This document shows, piece after piece, positions 27,322-34,767 of a stretch of 64,000 nt of DNA. The position numbers and the translations under genes were made by a program. The notes under the pieces were generated by a model. It did no database searches. It saw nothing but the letters and a program-made list of their open reading frames with translations, and was not told the origin of the DNA. The first letter of the stretch is position 1, and every line of letters begins with the position of its first letter. Origin of the DNA: Mitsuaria sp. WAJ17 (GTDB lineage Bacteria > Pseudomonadota > Gammaproteobacteria > Burkholderiales > Burkholderiaceae_C); the NCBI RefSeq assembly GCF_014174515.1, contig NZ_JACJUG010000019.1, forward strand, positions 39,917-103,916, given 5' to 3'.

Positions 27322-27384
27322 GATCCGGCTCTGCCGGGCGGTCGGGCGCGCCCCCTTGAGGGGCTGGCGAAGCCAGTACGGGGA
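27322..27384. repeat. Palindromic intergenic repeat, copy 2
   Basis: Partner of 25641-25702 at roughly 85 percent identity by eye, six bases past the lysine dehydrogenase stop. The hairpin reads CTGGCGAAGCCAG, a paired C-G to T-A change relative to copy 1, so the stem is conserved while its sequence is not. Confidence 0.85.
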
Positions 27385-27390
27385 GGTCCA

Positions 27391-28482
27391 TCAACCAATG
27401 CTCTCGACCTGGCGAGACTGCTGGTAGGCCTTGCCGAACTCGTTGGCCAGGAAGGCGGGCAGCTCGACGGCCTCCTGCGGCACGAAGCCCTGCTGGGGCA
27501 GCTTGCCCTGGCGGAACAGGTCCACGGCGGCGCAGATGCCAGCGGCGGTCGTGATCTGGATGGCGGACAGCGGGCGGGCGCCATCGCGCTCGGCGAAAAT
27601 CTTGCGGGCGAAGACTTCCTGCACCAGGCGACCCTGCTTCATGCCCGAGACGGTCACGAAGACCAGCACCACGTCCTGCATGGTGGCGGGCATGCTCTTG
27701 CGCATGATGTCCTTGAGCTTTTCCTGGTCGTTCTTCAGCTGCAGGTCATCCAGCAGGAATTGCATCAGGTCGCGGTGGCCAGGGTAGCGAACAGTCTTGT
27801 AGTCGAGGTTCTGGACCTTGCCGGCCAGGGTCTCGCACAAGGTGCCCAGGCCACCCGAGGTGTTGAAGGCCTCGTACTCGGTGCCGTCCAGCGAGAAGTG
27901 CTCCAGGCCTTCCAGCGGCAGGGCGTCGATCTTGGCGCCGTCGTGGATGCACTCGCAGGGATGGCAGTACTCGTTGATCAGGCCGTCCACCGACCAGGTC
28001 AGGTTGTACTTCAAGGCATTGGTCGGGAAGGCGGGCAGCGCGCCGACGCGCATCTTCACGTCCTGCAGGGTGTCGAAGCCCTTGGCCAGGTGATGGGCCA
28101 CGATACCGATGAAGCCGGGCGCCAGGCCGCACTGCGGCATGAAGGCGGTGCGCGAGCCTTCGGCGATGCGCATGATCTCCTTGGTGGCGGCCACGTCCTC
28201 GGTCAGGTCGAAGTAGTGGCAGCCGGCTTCCAGGGCCATGTGGGCAGCAGGGATGGCCAGGTGGTAGGGCAGCGCGTTCACGATGGCATCAAAGCCGCGC
28301 ACCATGGCGGCAGCACTCGGGCCAATCTCCTGCACGGCCTGGACCTTGATGCCCTCTTCGGACAGTGCGGCCAAGGCCTTCTCGTTCTTGTCGAAGACGG
28401 TCACGTCGTAGTGGCCGGAGTTGCGCAGCAGGCGGGCAATGGTTTCGCCGATGTGGCCGGCGCCGAGCAATGCGATCTTCAT
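27391..28482 (-). CDS. Saccharopine dehydrogenase family protein, probable L-lysine 6-dehydrogenase
   Basis: A 363-residue NAD(P)-binding enzyme. The Rossmann motif GAGHIGETIARLL starts at residue 7. The core has FDAIVNALPYHLAIPAAHMAL and the GLAPGFIG motif typical of saccharopine dehydrogenase-fold enzymes. Lysine 6-dehydrogenases, which deaminate the epsilon carbon of lysine to allysine/piperideine-6-carboxylate, have this size and fold. Next to an ALDH7 enzyme, an HglS homologue and a D-2-hydroxyglutarate dehydrogenase, that is the best reading. Saccharopine dehydrogenase remains possible. The start ATG at 28482 has a good GGAG, and it faces the divergent Lrp gene. Confidence 0.85.
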   Translation of the reverse strand: MKIALLGAGHIGETIARLLRNSGHYDVTVFDKNEKALAALSEEGIKVQAVQEIGPSAAAMVRGFDAIVNALPYHLAIPAAHMALEAGCHYFDLTEDVAATKEIMRIAEGSRTAFMPQCGLAPGFIGIVAHHLAKGFDTLQDVKMRVGALPAFPTNALKYNLTWSVDGLINEYCHPCECIHDGAKIDALPLEGLEHFSLDGTEYEAFNTSGGLGTLCETLAGKVQNLDYKTVRYPGHRDLMQFLLDDLQLKNDQEKLKDIMRKSMPATMQDVVLVFVTVSGMKQGRLVQEVFARKIFAERDGARPLSAIQITTAAGICAAVDLFRQGKLPQQGFVPQEAVELPAFLANEFGKAYQQSRQVESIG

Positions 28483-28535
28483 GGAGGTCTCCTCTTGGAA
28501 TCAGGTGCGATGGGCCGCAGTCTAGGAAGAGCAAC

Positions 28536-28608
28536 TGACGAAAGAAAGCATGAGATCGTCATAAACAGCTATGCTTTCGACGATTCGTCATGACGCATTG
28601 ACGAAAAG
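28536..28608. promoter_or_regulatory. Operator-like array between lysine dehydrogenase and Lrp genes
   Basis: Four copies of a TGACGA(A/T) box occur: 28536-28542 (+), 28555-28561 (-), 28584-28590 (-) and 28599-28605 (+). A perfect inverted repeat GAAAGCAT (28544-28551) / ATGCTTTC (28571-28578) spans part of the array. Multiple spaced half-sites in a divergent promoter are typical of Lrp/AsnC binding. Confidence 0.65.
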
Positions 28609-28639
28609 CAATAATCTAGGGTTTCCCAGGAGTCGCGCC

Positions 28640-29131
28640 ATGAGCACTCGCAAGCCGCCTGCCACCGCTGCTGCCAGCACGTTCGCCGTCCCGCGGGATC
28701 AGCTGGACCGCGAGCTCATCACCCTGCTGCAGGCCAATGCCCGAGAGAGCACGGCCAACCTCGCGCGCAAGCTGGGCATCGCCCGCACGACGGTGGTGGC
28801 GAGGCTGGCGCGGCTGGAGTCCGAGGGCGTGGTGGTGGGCTACACCGTCAAGCTGGGCTCGGAGGCCGCAGACCGCGGCGTGCAGGCCTTTGTGGGCATC
28901 AGCGTGCAGGCCAAGGCGCAGCGCGAGGTGATCAAGCGCCTGACCCGCTTGCCGGAGCTGCGCCAGTTGGCCTCGGTCAGCGGCGAGTTCGACTACATGG
29001 CCCTCCTGCGCGCCGACACCACCATGCGCCTGGACGCCCTGCTGGACGAGATCGGCGAAACCGAAGGCGTGATCAAGACGACCACCTCGGTGGTGCTGGC
29101 CCTGCGCGTGGACCGCAGCGCCGGGGGCTGA
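28640..29131 (+). CDS. Lrp/AsnC-family regulator of lysine catabolism (inferred)
   Basis: A 163-residue regulator. The winged helix is at about 20-75 (LDRELITLLQANARESTANLARKLGIARTTVVARLARLE) and a RAM effector-binding domain covers about 80-155. It is divergent from the lysine dehydrogenase gene across a 157-base region holding four TGACGA(A/T) boxes and a dyad. This layout is common for amino-acid-responsive Lrp proteins controlling an adjacent catabolic gene; lysine or an intermediate would be the effector. I chose the ATG at 28640, where AGGAG lies seven bases upstream. The target is inferred from position. Confidence 0.9.
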   Translation: MSTRKPPATAAASTFAVPRDQLDRELITLLQANARESTANLARKLGIARTTVVARLARLESEGVVVGYTVKLGSEAADRGVQAFVGISVQAKAQREVIKRLTRLPELRQLASVSGEFDYMALLRADTTMRLDALLDEIGETEGVIKTTTSVVLALRVDRSAGG

Positions 29132-29155
29132 GCGCCGCGGCGTGCGGCGTCAACC

Positions 29156-29171
29156 TGGCACGCAGCTTGCA
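29156..29171 (+). promoter_or_regulatory. Sigma-54 (RpoN) promoter
   Basis: TGGCACGCAGCTTGCA matches the -24/-12 consensus TGGCAYR-N4-TTGCW at every defined position. The expected transcription start is near 29183, 30 bases before the first small gene. No enhancer-binding protein is encoded nearby. Confidence 0.8.
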
Positions 29172-29212
29172 CGTTCTTCGCAGCATCAGCCCTCATTTTT
29201 GCGGAGCGCACC

Positions 29213-29350
29213 ATGAAGCTGCAGATCACGCCCCATCGCGGACACCGCCTGAGCACCGCGCTCAAGGCCGTGGCCCTCGTCGCCCTGGTCTGGGGCGTGG
29301 CCTACCCGGCCCTGCTGTGGGGCCTGCAGCGCGCGCTGCCTGTGGCCTGA
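29213..29350 (+). CDS. Small membrane protein (45 aa), sigma-54-linked
   Basis: A 45-residue protein with a basic N-terminus (about residues 1-17) and one transmembrane helix (about 19-40, VALVALVWGVAYPALLWGL). GGAG lies six bases before the ATG. A perfect-consensus sigma-54 promoter sits about 45 bases upstream. A second small membrane protein follows 39 bases on. No family recognised. Promoter, ribosome-binding site and hydrophobic helix together make it a credible gene despite its size. Confidence 0.65.
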   Translation: MKLQITPHRGHRLSTALKAVALVALVWGVAYPALLWGLQRALPVA

Positions 29351-29389
29351 GGATCCGGCCCGACACCTCCATTGCCCAGGAGTTCCGCG

Positions 29390-29560
29390 ATGCCCTACCG
29401 CCCACTTCCCATCGCCGCCCAGCACCGCCCCGCCGCCTGGCGTTCGCTGCTGCTGTGGGTCCTTCTGACCGCGCTGGCCATCGCCGGTTTCTCCATGCTG
29501 AGGCAGCTGGAGGGGGATGCGAACATCGTCCGTGCCCCGGCCGCCCAGCGGCAGGCCTGA
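29390..29560 (+). CDS. Small membrane protein (56 aa), sigma-54-linked
   Basis: A 56-residue protein with a basic N-terminal segment (HRPAAWR) and one transmembrane helix (about 24-43). AGGAG lies exactly seven bases before the ATG at 29390. It is the second gene after the sigma-54 promoter and has the same layout as its neighbour, suggesting the two act together or share an ancestor. Function unknown. It ends seven bases before the convergent M24 peptidase gene. Confidence 0.65.
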   Translation: MPYRPLPIAAQHRPAAWRSLLLWVLLTALAIAGFSMLRQLEGDANIVRAPAAQRQA

Positions 29561-29567
29561 GCCTGAC

Positions 29568-30785
29568 TCAGGCCAGACCGAAGGGATCGTCCAGGGATTT
29601 CATCGGCGGCGTGAACCAGCGCGGGCCCTGGGCCGACATGAACATGTGGTCCTCGTGGCGCACGCCGAACTCGCCGGGGCAGACGATCATGGGCTCGTTG
29701 CTGAAGCACATGCCCACGTCCAGCGGCGTCAGCTCGCCCTCGACCATGTAGGGCCACTCGTGGATGTCCAGACCGCAGCCGTGGCCGGTGCGGTGCGGCA
29801 GGCCGGGCAGGCGGTAGCCGGGACCCAGGCCCGCAGCCTCCAGCACGCGGCGCGCGGCGCGGTCCACCTCCTGGCACGGCCGGCCCAGTTGGGCGGCCTC
29901 GAAGGCCGCGGCCTGTGCCGCCTGCTCCAGGTTCCAGATCTCGCGCTGGCGTGCCGAGGGCGTGCCGAAGACATAGCTGCGGGTGATGTCGGACATATAG
30001 CCCTCGACCAGGCAGCCGGTGTCGATCAGCACCATGTCACCCTCGCGCAGCTGCTGCGGTTCCTTCACCCCATGCGGGAAGGAGGAGGCCACGCCGAAGA
30101 GCACGATCTTGAAATAGGAGCCATTGGCGCCGACGCGGCGATGCGCCTCGTCGATGAATGCCGCCACCTCCGTGGTGGAGATGCCCTCGTGCAGGATGCT
30201 GGCCGCGGCCCGCTGCACTGCCAAGGTCATGTCATGGGCCCGCTGCATCAGGGCCAGCTCGGCCGCGGACTTGCGCATGCGGCAAGCCGCCGTCAGCGGG
30301 CGGGCATTGATCCACTGCAGTTCCGGCGCCGCTTGGCGCAGTCCGTCGGACACGAAGAAGGGGCAGTCCTCGGACAGTCCCACCTGCTCGCTGCCCTTCA
30401 CGCCAGCTTCGCGCAGCACCCGTGCCAGCAGCGCATAGGGGCTCTCGTGCTCCTGCCACAGGTGCATCTCGCCGGGCAGCAGCCAGTAGTCGCGCAGCGT
30501 GCCTTCCTCGAAGGCGGGCGCCAGGTACTGCAGCGGGCCCTGGGCCAGCACCAAGGCGCCCACCAGGCGCTCGCTGGGCGGCCAGACCAGGCCGCTGAAG
30601 TAGCGCAGGTTGGTGCCAGCATGCAGGTAGACCGCCGCCACGCCCGCCTCACGCATCAGGTCCTGCAGCTTGCGCAGGCGGACCTGGTATTCCTCGGCCG
30701 CAATGGGCTGGACGCCTTCCGTCATGCGGCTCAAACCCGCCAGGGCCTGCGCCTGAGATTGACCGCCAACACCGATTGCCTTCAT
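29568..30785 (-). CDS. M24 family metallopeptidase (Xaa-Pro aminopeptidase-like)
   Basis: A 405-residue pita-bread metalloprotease. The creatinase-type N-terminal domain (about 30-170) is followed by the catalytic domain with all five metal ligands: two Asp in LIDTGCLVEGYMSDITRSY, His in GHGCGLDIHEWP, and Glu in FSNEPMIV and VRHEDH. The substrate may be Xaa-Pro dipeptides or a small amidine or ester; the family includes prolidase and creatinase. The ATG at 30785 is preferred over an upstream GTG because AGGTGA lies four bases before it. It is monocistronic, with a likely sigma-70 promoter at 30805-30833. Confidence 0.9.
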   Translation of the reverse strand: MKAIGVGGQSQAQALAGLSRMTEGVQPIAAEEYQVRLRKLQDLMREAGVAAVYLHAGTNLRYFSGLVWPPSERLVGALVLAQGPLQYLAPAFEEGTLRDYWLLPGEMHLWQEHESPYALLARVLREAGVKGSEQVGLSEDCPFFVSDGLRQAAPELQWINARPLTAACRMRKSAAELALMQRAHDMTLAVQRAAASILHEGISTTEVAAFIDEAHRRVGANGSYFKIVLFGVASSFPHGVKEPQQLREGDMVLIDTGCLVEGYMSDITRSYVFGTPSARQREIWNLEQAAQAAAFEAAQLGRPCQEVDRAARRVLEAAGLGPGYRLPGLPHRTGHGCGLDIHEWPYMVEGELTPLDVGMCFSNEPMIVCPGEFGVRHEDHMFMSAQGPRWFTPPMKSLDDPFGLA

Positions 30786-30804
30786 GGGTTCACCTGCCAC
30801 TCAT

Positions 30805-30833
30805 TAAATATATTTACAGAATACCATCTTCAA
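30805..30833 (-). promoter_or_regulatory. Predicted sigma-70 promoter of the M24 peptidase gene
   Basis: On the minus strand, TTGAAG (30833-30828), a 17-base spacer and TATTTA (30810-30805). The stretch is markedly AT-rich against its surroundings. Confidence 0.5.
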
Positions 30834-30963
30834 GAGGGGATCGCAGCCAGACCTGACACCGCCGCTTGCAATTTCCCTCCGCACGGGGGATGGCCCCGCT
30901 CTTGCGCTCAGCCCTATCGTGCGTGCGCGCCAATCCGGCGCCGTTTTCATGAGCCCCCTGACC

Positions 30964-31809
30964 ATGCGTCGTGCCCTGACCGCCTGCCTGCTGCCCCTGG
31001 CCCTCCTGCTGAGCTCGATGCCGAGCCGGGCGCTCGAGGTCTCGCCCGTCAAGGGCTACCAAGTCAAGTTCGACAAGACCAGGGCCATGGAAGTGCACAA
31101 GGTTTGGGCCGCCTGCGGCAACAGCTATTGCGGATCGACGCCGGCCGGCAAGTATGCGGACATCGAACTCACCGGACGTGTCCGCGAACTCAACATCTTC
31201 GCCAATGACAAGGCACAGGCCGTGGGCTCCGAGATCGTGGCCCGCGAGTACGCCGAGGTGGCCAAGCGCCGGGGCGGCCAGCTCATCAATCAGCCCAAGG
31301 GGTCGAACGGCCCCTTCATCTACCGCTTCGCCCGGGCCGACGGCGGCGCCGACTGGCTCGTGCTGAAGGACAACTTCGAGGGCTACTACACGGTGGTCGT
31401 GGTGGAGGAAGCCGAGCGCGAGAACACCGTCACCATTTCAGCCAAGGACATGGCCAACGCGCTGAAGGCCGAAGGCGACATCGCGCTCTACATCGAGTTC
31501 GAGACCGCCCGGGCCGAGATCCTCCCTGCCGGCCAGTCCGTGGTGAAGGAGATCGTCACCCTGCTGCGCAACGAGCCACAGCTGAAGCTCTCCATCGAGG
31601 GCCACACCGACAACACCGGCAACGCCGCCGAGAACCAGCGCCTGTCCCAGGCCCGCGCCGAGGCCGTGATGAAGTCCGTGGTCGCCCAGGGCATCGACGC
31701 CAAGCGCCTCAGCGCCTTGGGCCATGGCCAGGTCTATCCCCTGGCCGACAACCGCAAGGAGGCCGGCCGCGCGAAGAACCGCCGCGTGGAGCTCGTCAGG
31801 AAGAGCTGA
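30964..31809 (+). CDS. OmpA-family protein
   Basis: A 281-residue exported protein. Residues 1-23 are a signal peptide ending SRA. The middle region (about 25-165) is of unknown type, with two cysteines in AACGNSYCG. The C-terminal OmpA domain (about 170-280) carries IEFETARAEILPAGQ and the peptidoglycan-binding EGHTDNTG, LSQARAEAV and NRRVELV motifs. It probably ties the outer membrane or periplasm to peptidoglycan. The start is uncertain: the ATG at 30949 would add five residues, and neither site has a strong Shine-Dalgarno. Confidence 0.85.
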   Translation: MRRALTACLLPLALLLSSMPSRALEVSPVKGYQVKFDKTRAMEVHKVWAACGNSYCGSTPAGKYADIELTGRVRELNIFANDKAQAVGSEIVAREYAEVAKRRGGQLINQPKGSNGPFIYRFARADGGADWLVLKDNFEGYYTVVVVEEAERENTVTISAKDMANALKAEGDIALYIEFETARAEILPAGQSVVKEIVTLLRNEPQLKLSIEGHTDNTGNAAENQRLSQARAEAVMKSVVAQGIDAKRLSALGHGQVYPLADNRKEAGRAKNRRVELVRKS

Positions 31810-31831
31810 GGCCGGGCCCGCGCGCAGCCAC

Positions 31832-32830
31832 TCAGAGCAGGCCGCGCGTCTGGGCCATCAGCCGGGTGAGACCCAGCATGGCATCGATGCTGGGCGTGGC
31901 CTGGCCCATGTGCTGGCCAATCTCGCGGACCACCGTGACCAGGGCGTCGAGCTCGATCCTGCGGCCCGCCTCCATGTCCTGCAGCATGGAGGTCTTGAAG
32001 GCGCCCAGCTTGCGCGTCACTTCGTGGCGCTGCTCGGGTGTCTGGCCCACGGGGCAGCCGATGGCATCGCCGATGGCCGAGGCCTCGCGCATCACGGCGC
32101 TCACGAATCCCCGCACCAGCTCGTCATCGAGGATGCGGTCACAGGTCGCGCCGGTCAGCGCCGAGATGGGGTTCATGGTCATATTGCCCCAGAGCTTGTA
32201 CCAGATGTCCTTCTGGATGCGCGGGGACACCGTAGCGTTGAAGCCGGCCCGCTGGAAGAGTGCCGCCCACTCAGCGATGTGCGCCGGCTCGCCACCAGCC
32301 GGGTCGCCCAGGATCAGGCCCATGCCCATCACGTGCTTCACGAGCCCCGGTTCGGGCGTGGCACAGCTGGCATGCACGACAGAGCCGATCACGCGGTCTG
32401 CGGGGATCAGGGCCGCGACGCGGCCGCTCGGGTCCACGGCCTGCAGCTGCAGGCCCTTGCAAGGGCCGTCCAGTTGCTGGAAGAACCACCAGGGCACGCC
32501 GTTCATGGCCACCAGCACGCGGGTCTCGGGACCCAGCAAACGCTGCACCAGAGGCGCGACCTCGCCCAGCGCCGGGCCCTTGACGGCCAGCACGACCAGA
32601 TCCTGCGGGCCCAGGTCTTCCGGGCGCTCGACGGCGTTCACCGGCACCGTGAGGCGCTGCGGATTGCCATCGATCACGGTGTCCATGCGCAGGCCGTGCG
32701 CGCGCAGAGCGGCCAGCGTGGCGCCCCGGGCCACGGCGCTGATCGCCACCTCACCCCCCAGGCGATGGCCCAGATGCCCCGCCACCCAGCCGCCGATGGC
32801 GCCCATGCCCACAATGCAGATCTTCTTCAT
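31832..32830 (-). CDS. Ketopantoate reductase-like oxidoreductase (PanE/ApbA family)
   Basis: A 332-residue protein. The NADP-binding motif GMGAIGGWVAGHL is at 8-20, and the C-terminal helical domain contains KDIWYKLWGNMTMNP, with the catalytic Lys region typical of 2-dehydropantoate 2-reductases. Many members of this family are not PanE, and the longer chain with NGVPWWFFQQLDG suggests a paralogue of unknown substrate. It stands alone, convergent with the OmpA-family gene, and no other pantothenate genes are nearby. Confidence 0.85.
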   Translation of the reverse strand: MKKICIVGMGAIGGWVAGHLGHRLGGEVAISAVARGATLAALRAHGLRMDTVIDGNPQRLTVPVNAVERPEDLGPQDLVVLAVKGPALGEVAPLVQRLLGPETRVLVAMNGVPWWFFQQLDGPCKGLQLQAVDPSGRVAALIPADRVIGSVVHASCATPEPGLVKHVMGMGLILGDPAGGEPAHIAEWAALFQRAGFNATVSPRIQKDIWYKLWGNMTMNPISALTGATCDRILDDELVRGFVSAVMREASAIGDAIGCPVGQTPEQRHEVTRKLGAFKTSMLQDMEAGRRIELDALVTVVREIGQHMGQATPSIDAMLGLTRLMAQTRGLL

Positions 32831-32950
32831 CTCTCGTCCTGGTTCCGGATTGCTGCGCGCAGTCTACGCGCGGCCCCGGGGGGACGAGACGGCCGCCCCA
32901 CGGGATGAACCGCCTTGGCAAGACCCGGCACGCTGCTATCGTGGCCGCCC

Positions 32951-34030
32951 ATGACGGATCCCGATGCCCTTCTGCTGCCCCGCCGCTTCTGGTGGATCTA
33001 CGCCGGCCTGCTGGCGGGCGTCGCCACCTTCTTCGCGCTGGCCGAGCTGCAGCACTACCTGCGCAACGGCGGGCAGCATCCCTGGGAGCCCTTCCTGTGG
33101 GAGTTCAGCTCGGTGCTGATCGTGGCGGTTCTGCTGCCGCCCATCTTCCGCTGGCACCGGGCCAGCCTGGGCCGGGGCATGGGCGTGCTGCTCGCCCGGC
33201 ACGCGCTGGGCTACGCGGCCTACACCGTGCTGCACGTCGTAGGCATGTTCGGCCTGCGCTTCGCCGTCTATGCGTTGACGTCGGTGAGCTACGAGCCCGG
33301 CAATGCCTGGCAGGTGCTGGGCTACGAGGCGGCCAAGGACCTGGTCTTCTACGTCACCCAGGTGCTGCTGTGCCAGGCCCTGTGGGTGCACCTGCGCGGC
33401 CAGCGAACGGCCCTGGAGATGGCCCGCATGCGTACCGAGCTGGCCCAGGCCCAGCTGGCCCGCCTGGCCGAGCAGCTGCAGCCGCATTTCCTCTTCAACA
33501 GCCTCAACCTGATCGCCTCGGTGATGTACGAGGACGTGGGCCGCGCCGACCGCCTGCTGTGCCAGCTCTCGGACCTGCTGCGCGCCTCGCTGTCGGCCCA
33601 GCAGCGCGGCTGGCAGACCCTGGCCGAGGAGATGGCCCTGATCCAGCCCTATCTGGCGCTGATGCAGGCCCGCTTCGGCGAGCGCCTGCAGGTGCACATC
33701 GAGCTGGCGCCCGGCACCGAGTCCTGGGAGCTGCCGGCCCTGCTGCTGCTGAATCCGGTGGAGAACGCCATCAAGCACGACGTGGCCCTGAGCCGCGGCG
33801 CCGTCGAGGTCTCGCTGCGCACCCAGGCCTTGGACGGGGGCATGGAGGTCGAGATCCGCAACAGCGGCGTCAGCGCCGAACAAGTGGAGCGCGCCGGCGG
33901 TCTGGGCCTGAGCAATCTGCGCGAGCGACTGCGCATGGCCTATGGCGAGGCGGCCCAACTCTGGATAGGGCCAGACCAGGGCGGCACCCTGCTGCGCCTG
34001 CGGCTGCCCCGGCGGGAGGTGCTGGCATGA
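32951..34030 (+). CDS. Sensor histidine kinase, LytS/YehU type
   Basis: A 359-residue membrane histidine kinase. Four probable transmembrane helices lie at about 12-33, 50-66, 82-112 and 128-147. The His_kinase (PF06580) core follows, with the phosphoacceptor H179 in QLQPHFLFNSLNL and the ATP-binding N-box NPVENAIKHDV and GLGLSNLRERL. It has no large sensor domain, so the signal may be sensed within the membrane. The start ATG at 32951 begins the first membrane segment. Its stop overlaps the response-regulator start by four bases, making a coupled pair. Confidence 0.93.
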   Translation: MTDPDALLLPRRFWWIYAGLLAGVATFFALAELQHYLRNGGQHPWEPFLWEFSSVLIVAVLLPPIFRWHRASLGRGMGVLLARHALGYAAYTVLHVVGMFGLRFAVYALTSVSYEPGNAWQVLGYEAAKDLVFYVTQVLLCQALWVHLRGQRTALEMARMRTELAQAQLARLAEQLQPHFLFNSLNLIASVMYEDVGRADRLLCQLSDLLRASLSAQQRGWQTLAEEMALIQPYLALMQARFGERLQVHIELAPGTESWELPALLLLNPVENAIKHDVALSRGAVEVSLRTQALDGGMEVEIRNSGVSAEQVERAGGLGLSNLRERLRMAYGEAAQLWIGPDQGGTLLRLRLPRREVLA

Positions 34031-34767
34031 AGCTGCTGATCGTTGATGACGAGCCGCCGGCCCGCGCCCGCCTGCGCCGCCTGCTAGCCGAGCACCCCCA
34101 GGTGCAGTGGGTGGGCGAGGCCGGTGATGGCGAGGAGGCCCTGGAGCAGTTGCGCCGCCATCCGGACGTTCAGGCACTGATCCTGGACATCCAGATGCCG
34201 GGCCAGAGCGGCCTGGACCTGGCCCTGCAGTTGCCGGAGCAGCTGCCGGTGATCTTCTGCACCGCCTTCGACCAGCACGCCGTGCAGGCCTTCGAGCTGC
34301 ATGCGGTGGACTACCTGCTCAAGCCCTGCAGCCCGGAGCGCCTGGCCACGGCCCTGCATCGCCTGCAGGGTCGGCTCCACCCGGCCCAGCCTGCGGCGGC
34401 CAGCGCGCGCGGCGGCCTGATCGCGGCCCTTCAGCAGCTGCAACCGGCCACCGGCCACTGGCTGGTGCAGCGCCAGGGTCGCCTGATCAAGCTGCCCCTG
34501 GCCGAGCTGCAGTGGGTGTGCGCGGCGGACAACTACATCGAGCTGCACGCCCCGCCCCACAGCTACCTGGAGCGGCGCACACTCAGCGCCTTCCTGGAGC
34601 ATCCGGCGGTGGCGGGCCAGTTCCTGCGCATCCACCGCAGCCATGCGGTCAACTCCGCTCACATCGACAGCCTCGAGGCCCTGCCGCATGGGGAGGCGCT
34701 GCTGACCCTGCGCGGGGGCCAGCAGCTTCGAGTCTCTCGCAACTACCGCGATCAGCTGCGCGGCTGA
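34027..34767 (+). CDS. LytTR-family response regulator
   Basis: A 246-residue response regulator. The receiver domain (about 1-118) has the acidic pair DDE at 7-9, the phosphoacceptor D54 in LILDIQMPG and K in LLKPCSPE. The LytTR DNA-binding domain (about 145-245) shows the AADNYIELHAP and RIHRSHAVN motifs. It is translationally coupled (ATGA) to the upstream kinase. Its last 16 bases overlap the convergent SPFH gene, so the two transcripts would be antisense at their 3' ends. Confidence 0.94.
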   Translation: MKLLIVDDEPPARARLRRLLAEHPQVQWVGEAGDGEEALEQLRRHPDVQALILDIQMPGQSGLDLALQLPEQLPVIFCTAFDQHAVQAFELHAVDYLLKPCSPERLATALHRLQGRLHPAQPAAASARGGLIAALQQLQPATGHWLVQRQGRLIKLPLAELQWVCAADNYIELHAPPHSYLERRTLSAFLEHPAVAGQFLRIHRSHAVNSAHIDSLEALPHGEALLTLRGGQQLRVSRNYRDQLRG

